Shown: in pieces, positions 5,505 to 10,065 of the stretch | How positions within the stretch are numbered: position 1 is the first letter of the stretch | Layout: every line of letters begins with the position of its first letter | Source of the DNA: Alphaproteobacteria bacterium | Lineage (GTDB): Bacteria; Pseudomonadota; Alphaproteobacteria; CACIAM-22H2 | Assembly (NCBI GenBank): GCA_016869415.1 | Contig: VGEI01000101.1 | Location: 1-10,065, forward strand | DNA: 10,065 nucleotides | Direction of reading: 5' to 3' | Made by a program: the position numbers and the translations under genes | The notes under the pieces: generated by a model | Seen by the model: the letters and a program-made list of their open reading frames with translations, nothing else | Database searches by the model: none | What the model was told of the DNA's origin: nothing

Positions 5505-7223
5505 TCAGCAGCCGGCGCTGGCCTTGGAGGGCGCGCCATACCATCGTGGCGTATAAAGCCAGGCGTTACCGCCGGCCCGCGGAAAGCGTCGTGTCCTCGA
5601 TGAACCGATCAGGACCACGGTCCGCATATCAACCTGCTCGGGCACGAGCTCACCCAAAGGCAGCACGCGCACGCTCTCGTCCGGACGACCGACGTTGCGG
5701 CCGAGGACCACGGGCGTATCCGGTTGCCGATAGCTGCGTAGAATCTCAAGCGCCTTGTCGAATTGCCAGGGCCGTGCCCGAGAAAGCGGGTTGTACAGCG
5801 CAATCGCCAGATCGGCCGATGCGGCGGCACGTAATCGTAGATCGATGACCTCCCACGGCTTCAGATTGTCCGAGAGTGAAAGCACACAGAAATCGTGGCC
5901 GAGCGGCGCGCCTACCCGGGCGGCGGCGGCCTGCGCCGCCGAGATGCCGGGAATCATGGCAATCTCAACCCCGTGCCAAGCCGGCTCGTCGGAGCTGTGC
6001 AGGGCCTCCATCACTGCTGCCGCCATGGCAAAGATGCCCGGATCGCCCGACGAGACCACGGCCACAGAGCGCCCTTGTGCCGCGAGCCTCAAGGCATGCC
6101 GCGCACGGTCGAGCTCCTCCCGATTGTCAGAGGGGTGTACGGCCTGATCGGCCCGGAACGGCCCGGCCATCCGCACATAGGTCTCATAGCCGACGATGTC
6201 GGTCGCCGAGACCAGCTCGCGCCGCGCTTCCGGTGCCAGCCAATCGGCTGTGCCGGGGCCGAGACCGACGACAGCGAGGCGACCGCGACCGCGGCCAATC
6301 GTCGTAACCTCGATCGGCTCTTCTTCGACCGCGATCGCGATCAGTCCGTCGCTGAACGGGATGTTGGCGAGTTTCGGCCGGGCCGCCGCCAGCAGCGCCT
6401 CCGCAGACCGGGCTCCGGTAAGGAAACGGAGGGGCCGATGCAGGGCCTCCGCCGTTGCCAGCACACCCGGATCGGCCGCTTCGCTCTCAGCCGCAATAAT
6501 TGCCGCAACGGCTTGCAGGGCTAGATTCCGTGACTTCAAGGCGCTCATGGCGTGCTGCAGTAGATCGGAACCTCCACCCGTTAGGGCGATGAGAACCGAG
6601 TGTGGATGGATGACAAGCTCGCCCTCGGCCGGTTCCACATCCTGGGGCGTGACCCGGATCGACAGTCGCCCGGTATCACCGAACGGCAGCTTGCTGTCGC
6701 GCAGCCACGGGGCAACGCCTAACAATCGGACACGCTCCCCAGCCAGCAGATCCGACATGAAGCGTTTGCTGTCGCCGGGATTCCTCACCTCGTAGCCGGC
6801 CGGCACTTGTTCGATCGTGGCGCCGAAGCGTACCTCTCCGGTGGTAGTGATGGCCGGCAGCGTGCCGAGCCCGTCACCAACCGCCCGCGCCAGTTCGTTG
6901 ACCCCGCGCAAGCCGCCGAGCAACGGCACGACGGCGCTGCCATCCTCCGCTACGGCAATGACCGGAGGCTCCACCCGCTTGTCCTGAAGCAGAGGCGCCA
7001 AGGTGCGAATCACGATCCCCGCCGCGCAGAACACGACAAGCGGAACGTCATCGGTAAAGAGCTGGCGTAGTGTCTCGCCGAAGTTCGTAAAGCCGCTATC
7101 GGCCTCCGTGACGCGTTCCGCGAGCCCGTGAACGATGCTGCCGGCCAAGGTCTGCTGGACGCGGCGCGCGGCCCCAAGGCTACCCGGCCCCAGGATTACG
7201 ATCGCCGGCGGACGCGGGCTCAT
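5505..7223 (-). CDS. cobJ: CbiG/CobE-like domain fused to precorrin-3B C17-methyltransferase (CobJ)
   Basis: The C-terminal part (from about residue 315 of 572) is a CobJ/CbiH tetrapyrrole methylase. It moves a methyl group from S-adenosylmethionine to C17 of precorrin-3B and contracts the ring to give precorrin-4. It shows VVGLGPG, SSGDPGIFAMA, MIPGISAAQAAAARVGAPLG, ALYNPLS and a TPRWY end, all typical. The N-terminal part resembles CbiG, with FCAAGIVIRTLAPLL (about residues 65-79) and VVPLLGGLRGVNELAR (about 98-113). A CobE/CbiG-C-like segment follows (about 205-290), in which the usual Gly-x-Gly-Cys-type turn is replaced by ALTGGGSD. The ATG at 7223 overlaps the cobI stop as ATGA with AAAAAGG eight bases upstream. 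GTG 7232 is the alternative and adds three residues. The CobJ part is certain; activity of the CbiG part is unknown. Confidence 0.92.
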   Translation of the reverse strand: MSPRPPAIVILGPGSLGAARRVQQTLAGSIVHGLAERVTEADSGFTNFGETLRQLFTDDVPLVVFCAAGIVIRTLAPLLQDKRVEPPVIAVAEDGSAVVPLLGGLRGVNELARAVGDGLGTLPAITTTGEVRFGATIEQVPAGYEVRNPGDSKRFMSDLLAGERVRLLGVAPWLRDSKLPFGDTGRLSIRVTPQDVEPAEGELVIHPHSVLIALTGGGSDLLQHAMSALKSRNLALQAVAAIIAAESEAADPGVLATAEALHRPLRFLTGARSAEALLAAARPKLANIPFSDGLIAIAVEEEPIEVTTIGRGRGRLAVVGLGPGTADWLAPEARRELVSATDIVGYETYVRMAGPFRADQAVHPSDNREELDRARHALRLAAQGRSVAVVSSGDPGIFAMAAAVMEALHSSDEPAWHGVEIAMIPGISAAQAAAARVGAPLGHDFCVLSLSDNLKPWEVIDLRLRAAASADLAIALYNPLSRARPWQFDKALEILRSYRQPDTPVVLGRNVGRPDESVRVLPLGELVPEQVDMRTVVLIGSSRTRRFPRAGGNAWLYTPRWYGAPSKASAGC

Positions 7224-7951
7224 CCTTGCCACCTTTTTCCCGGCACCAGGATCATGGCGAAATACGGCACGCTCGACGGATCGACTGCGGCTAGCGGCAA
7301 CGTACGCTCATTGGCCATCGTCGCCCGCTCGATGTAGAGCGCCCGCTCTGCCAAGCCAAGCTTCATGACAACACGGCGCACCTTCTCGAAGTTCGCCCCA
7401 AGCTTCATCACCGCTGCGGCGTCGGCTTGCGCAAGGCGCATCTCCAGCTCCGGCTCCGGCAGGACGCCGGACAGCACGAGCAGGCTCTGGTTCCGGTAAA
7501 CAAGCGGCGTCCCCAAGACCGCAGCGCCGGCGACGATCGAACAGACGCCTGGAACCACTTCGGTGTCGTATCGCTCGGCCAGTCGATCATGCAGGTACAT
7601 GAACGAGCCGTAGAAGAACGGATCACCTTCGCAAATCACCGCGACGTCACGGCCGGCATCGAGATGTGTCGACACCTCCTTCGCGGCTTCGTCATAAAAA
7701 GCGGCGATCTCGCGTTCATAGCTGTGCGGAGGTGGCAATGATTCGGTCGTCACCGGAAAGACTAGCGGCAGTAACACATGATCGTCGCGCAGATGCCCCT
7801 CGATGATGCCGAAGGCGTTGCCCTTCTTGCCCTTGGCGACGAGGTAAGCGACGACCGGCGCCGCTCGCAGCAGGCGCAGGGCCTTCACTGTGATCAGCTC
7901 GGGGTCGCCGGGGCCGACCCCCAGGCCAAACAGGCGTCCTCGGCCCGCCAC
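7220..7951 (-). CDS. cobI: precorrin-2 C20-methyltransferase
   Basis: CobI uses S-adenosylmethionine to methylate precorrin-2 at C20, giving precorrin-3A, the substrate of CobG. The 243-residue length is normal. The N-terminus LFGLGVGPGDPELITVKALR is the tetrapyrrole methylase P1 loop. CEGDPFFYGSFMYLHDRL and VVPGVCSIVAGAAVLGTPLV are characteristic of the CobI/CbiL branch rather than CobJ or CobM. The start is GTG at 7951, directly after the cobH TAG, with GAAGGAA inside the end of cobH at good spacing. The ATG of cobJ overlaps its stop codon, so cobH, cobI and cobJ are almost certainly translated from one message. Confidence 0.96.
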   Translation of the reverse strand: MAGRGRLFGLGVGPGDPELITVKALRLLRAAPVVAYLVAKGKKGNAFGIIEGHLRDDHVLLPLVFPVTTESLPPPHSYEREIAAFYDEAAKEVSTHLDAGRDVAVICEGDPFFYGSFMYLHDRLAERYDTEVVPGVCSIVAGAAVLGTPLVYRNQSLLVLSGVLPEPELEMRLAQADAAAVMKLGANFEKVRRVVMKLGLAERALYIERATMANERTLPLAAVDPSSVPYFAMILVPGKRWQG

Positions 7952-8578
7952 CTATTCCTTCTCCGAAGCCAGCGCGTTTATCGCTGCGGCCGTCATGGCA
8001 CTGCCACCGCGCCGCCCTTTGAGGGCAACGAAAGGCACGCCGCGGCTGTTCTCAGCCAGTGCGGCTTTCGATTCAGCTGCGCCGATGAAGCCTACGGGAA
8101 ACCCGAGGATCAGCGCCGGCTTCGGCGCTCCCTCGTCAAGCATCTCCAGAAGCCGGAAGAGTGCAGTTGGCGCATTGCCAATGGCCACCACAGCACCAGC
8201 CAGAAGCGGCTTCCACAGCTCCAGCGCGGCCGCCGAACGGGTATTGCTGATGCGCTTGGCTATGACCGGTACCGCCGGATCACCGAGCTTACAGATGACG
8301 GCGTTGTCGGCCGGCAAGCGGCTGCGGGTGACCCCCTCGGCCACCATCCGGGCATCGCAGAGAATGGGAGCACCGGCTGCGAGTGCATGACGGCCGGCGC
8401 TGCCCGCACCCCGCGAAAAGACCAGATCGTCGACCACGTCGACCATGCCGCTGGCATGCGCCACGCGCACTGCCAGTTTTTCGAGGTCAGCGGGCACGCG
8501 GCTCAAGTTGGCTTCGGCACGGATAGTCGCAAAGGAGCGGCGATAGATTTCCTCTCCGTCGCGGATGTAGTCGATCAT
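7952..8578 (-). CDS. cobH: precorrin-8X methylmutase
   Basis: CobH moves the C11 methyl group of precorrin-8X to C12, giving hydrogenobyrinic acid, the end of the corrin-ring part of aerobic cobalamin synthesis. The protein has 208 residues, as expected. The catalytic histidine is His41 in RVAHASGMVD, and the VAEGVTRSRL segment (about residues 79-88) and GFPVGFIGAAESK near the C-terminus match the family. The start ATG overlaps the cobG TGA as ATGA (8575-8578). Only a single base boundary separates its end from cobI. The gene order cobG-cobH-cobI-cobJ is the same as in the Pseudomonas denitrificans cobalamin operon. Confidence 0.96.
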   Translation of the reverse strand: MIDYIRDGEEIYRRSFATIRAEANLSRVPADLEKLAVRVAHASGMVDVVDDLVFSRGAGSAGRHALAAGAPILCDARMVAEGVTRSRLPADNAVICKLGDPAVPVIAKRISNTRSAAALELWKPLLAGAVVAIGNAPTALFRLLEMLDEGAPKPALILGFPVGFIGAAESKAALAENSRGVPFVALKGRRGGSAMTAAAINALASEKE

Positions 8579-9873
8579 GGAATGTCCTTGAGAACTCTCC
8601 CTGCCTCGCCGACCGTCACCTGGCGCGCAAGCAGGCGGCCGAAACGACCTGCACCGGCATCCGTGCTCTTCGCATACACGTTATACCGACCCGAGCCGGC
8701 CGCGACGAGGGTACTGTCAGCCGCCGCCGGGGAGGCGCATGACTTGGCGCAGCCGCTCACATGGACCGTGCGCTTTCCGCGCGGCAGCATCGGCGCCAGC
8801 ACCAGCGCATCCGCCTTGACATCCGCCAGACCGGAGGCGCAGCCGGGGGACCCGGCGCAAACGATCAATCCGGCCAGCGATGTATTCGGGTCGCAGACAA
8901 AGCCGAAACGCTCGAGGCTCGCTATCGCCGCATCCGGTTCCCGGACTGACGGCAGCAGCATGCCCTGCCAGGGCGTCAACCGGAGCTCGTCGACGCCATG
9001 GCGCGAGGCGGTCTCTGCTGCAGCCAGCAGCATCTCCGGCGTCAGCCGGCCCAGCGGCGGTATGGCTCCGACATACGCCAGACCATCACGCTGCGGAAAG
9101 ATGCCGACCGGCCGAGACTTCGCCGGGCGGCGACGCCAGCCAACGATCGCCGGACCAAGTTCTAAGCGTCGAAGAAACGCATCGTACGAGCCTGCAGCGA
9201 ATAGGTGACGCAGGCGCGTGATGGCCGGGCCATCGGCCATTTCATGAAACACGGCGGCTGCGGCAACGATCACCTCGCCGAGATCGTCCTTGCGTATCGT
9301 GCCGGCCGGTGGCCCATCACCGGCTTCTACCGGCGGGCAACCGGCGAAGCCGATCGCCAGCCGGTCGCTGTCGAGGCTCGAGACCCAGATGTCATGGGGA
9401 TGGTCGACGACGGCAACATCCTCGCCGCCGTCGATCAGGAAGCTGAATTTCGGCGACAAGGCCCGGCAGGAGTCGTCGCCCTGAACGCGGTCGAGCAGCG
9501 CCTCGGCCAGCATGCGCGTGTCGATGACCTGCCCAGCATCGATGCCCGCGGTCGGACTCACCATGACGTTGCGGATATCGTCGCCGTCCGGCCGGTCCGG
9601 TCCTAGCTCCGCGCCGACCAGAGCCTCCGCCACAGCCGCCGTTTGCGCGGGGGCGATGCCACGGATCTGCAGATTCGCCCGGTTGGTGATCTCGATGATG
9701 CCGCTGCCGAACCGGGCTGCCGCGTCAGCCACGGCCCGGCATTGCGCTTCGCTCAGGCGGCCGAGAGGAATCTTGATCCGGCAAATGCCACCGTCGCGCG
9801 CCGGCACGATGCGGAACAATCCCGGGCACGCGGAGGCCCGCGGGCGATAGGCGCCGGGAAAGGACATAAACAT
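8575..9873 (-). CDS. cobG: precorrin-3B synthase
   Basis: CobG is the oxygen-using iron-sulfur enzyme that hydroxylates C20 of precorrin-3A and forms the ring-A lactone of precorrin-3B. Its presence marks the aerobic route to vitamin B12. The 432-residue protein has the two-repeat sulfite/nitrite-reductase fold. The ferredoxin-like half includes EITNRANLQIRG (about residues 61-72). The cluster-binding cysteines are Cys339, Cys345, Cys375 and Cys379, in a Cx5C...Cx3C pattern. It is the first gene of the operon here. AAGG lies four bases before ATG 9873 and ten before a second in-frame ATG at 9867; either could be the start. It overlaps cobH by four bases. Confidence 0.93.
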   Translation of the reverse strand: MFMSFPGAYRPRASACPGLFRIVPARDGGICRIKIPLGRLSEAQCRAVADAAARFGSGIIEITNRANLQIRGIAPAQTAAVAEALVGAELGPDRPDGDDIRNVMVSPTAGIDAGQVIDTRMLAEALLDRVQGDDSCRALSPKFSFLIDGGEDVAVVDHPHDIWVSSLDSDRLAIGFAGCPPVEAGDGPPAGTIRKDDLGEVIVAAAAVFHEMADGPAITRLRHLFAAGSYDAFLRRLELGPAIVGWRRRPAKSRPVGIFPQRDGLAYVGAIPPLGRLTPEMLLAAAETASRHGVDELRLTPWQGMLLPSVREPDAAIASLERFGFVCDPNTSLAGLIVCAGSPGCASGLADVKADALVLAPMLPRGKRTVHVSGCAKSCASPAAADSTLVAAGSGRYNVYAKSTDAGAGRFGRLLARQVTVGEAGRVLKDIP

Positions 9874-9920
9874 GGGGCCTTGCTACACGGCCTGCCATCC
9901 GCCGTAAAGCCGCGCACCTT

Positions 9921-9950
9921 GCCGGTGGAGAAATCAGAGATCTGACCGGC
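9921..9950 (-). repeat. hairpin in the cobG leader
   Basis: GCCGGT (9921-9926) and ACCGGC (9945-9950) pair as outer arms, and CAG/CTG (9935-9937 and 9942-9944) pair inside, leaving an eight-base bulge on one side. The inner part includes the palindrome AGATCT. The structure lies about 50-75 bases before the cobG ATG and would be in its 5' leader if transcription starts farther upstream. Confidence 0.4.
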
Positions 9951-9988
9951 GGCGGCGGCGCCGTTTCATCGGACGAGGTAGAACAGCC

Positions 9989-9997
9989 TGTGGATAA
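9989..9997 (-). promoter_or_regulatory. perfect DnaA-box match
   Basis: The minus strand reads TTATCCACA, the full DnaA-box consensus. It stands alone; only a one-mismatch relative (TTATCCCCA, 5435-5443) occurs elsewhere, at the ssb ribosome site. A single box does not indicate an origin and may be chance or a DnaA-regulated promoter. Confidence 0.4.
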
Positions 9998-10065
9998 GCC
10001 GCTTGCGCCGGACACGCCGGCTTGAGTCGCATTTCACACGTGCCAGTCCTATATTCTGAAGGATG

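Larger units (their letters stand above)
9874..10065. promoter_or_regulatory. upstream region of the cob operon
   Basis: This region should hold the cobG promoter on the minus strand and perhaps the start of a divergent gene beyond the window. A plus-strand TATATT at 10050-10055 followed by GAAGGATG hints at the latter, but no -35 box has correct spacing. It contains the hairpin at 9921-9950, a short GGC run (9949-9960), a DnaA-box match (9989-9997) and CACGTG at 10038-10043. I searched by eye for the cobalamin riboswitch core and did not find it on either strand. Confidence 0.4.

Noticed and set aside
5895..6524. Plus-strand open frame of 209 codons antisense to cobJ
   Set aside because: It is fully contained in the cobJ fusion gene, has no ribosome site or family resemblance, and several other overlapping plus frames of similar quality exist there.
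7778..9208. A 476-codon open frame on the plus strand, antisense to cobI, cobH and cobG
   Set aside because: It spans three well-supported minus-strand genes and their junctions, has no recognisable domain, and is explained by GC bias at third codon positions.
9931..9948. B12-box-like sequence of a cobalamin riboswitch on the plus strand
   Set aside because: The match needs one gap and one extra base, is on the strand opposite to cobG, and none of the other conserved riboswitch blocks is found upstream of it.
9725..10015. Small minus-strand frame overlapping the start of cobG
   Set aside because: It runs out of frame into the conserved cobG N-terminus, is low complexity, and has no ribosome site.
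10034..10046. Sigma-54 promoter candidate TGGCACG...GC on the minus strand
   Set aside because: The GG and GC elements are separated by 12 bases rather than the required 10.

Overview
The window looks like chromosomal DNA from a GC-rich alphaproteobacterium, probably of the Rhodospirillales type. The evidence is the overall GC bias, the ssb - gyrA - coaD order, GyrA with an acidic insert in its C-terminal domain, a poly-3-hydroxybutyrate-type dehydrogenase, and an aerobic-style cobalamin cluster. The genus assignment is inference; no database was searched. Apart from the first gene, everything is on the minus strand.

Layout. Positions 1-225 hold the possible tail of an unidentified upstream gene and an AT-richer leader. 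At 226-1008 (+) lies a D-3-hydroxybutyrate dehydrogenase gene with every substrate-binding residue known from the Pseudomonas fragi enzyme. It converges on a tRNA-Lys(UUU) gene (1110-1184, -), which carries an encoded CCA and is flanked by a 13-bp direct repeat. Next come coaD (1247-1822, -) and gyrA (1815-4574, -), which overlap by 8 bases and are probably translated in a coupled way. After a 376-bp non-coding gap with an AT-rich island comes ssb (4951-5424, -), with a plausible sigma-70 promoter and an operator-like inverted repeat.

From 5505 to 9873 (-) lies a tightly packed cobalamin (vitamin B12) operon, transcribed cobG - cobH - cobI - cobJ with 0-4 base junctions. These enzymes act early in oxygen-dependent corrin ring synthesis: CobI makes precorrin-3A, CobG makes precorrin-3B, CobJ makes precorrin-4, and CobH later converts precorrin-8X to hydrogenobyrinate. 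The cobJ product is a fusion whose N-terminal half resembles CbiG/CobE, proteins of the anaerobic route and of uncertain aerobic role. That fusion beside a complete cobG is the most notable protein-level observation. The upstream region 9874-10065 holds a hairpin and a perfect DnaA-box match but no recognisable B12 riboswitch.

Most of the window is ordinary housekeeping and biosynthetic DNA. I found no mobile element, CRISPR array, toxin or defence locus, and no clearly undescribed system. The findings are small-scale regulatory or architectural points, scored modestly.
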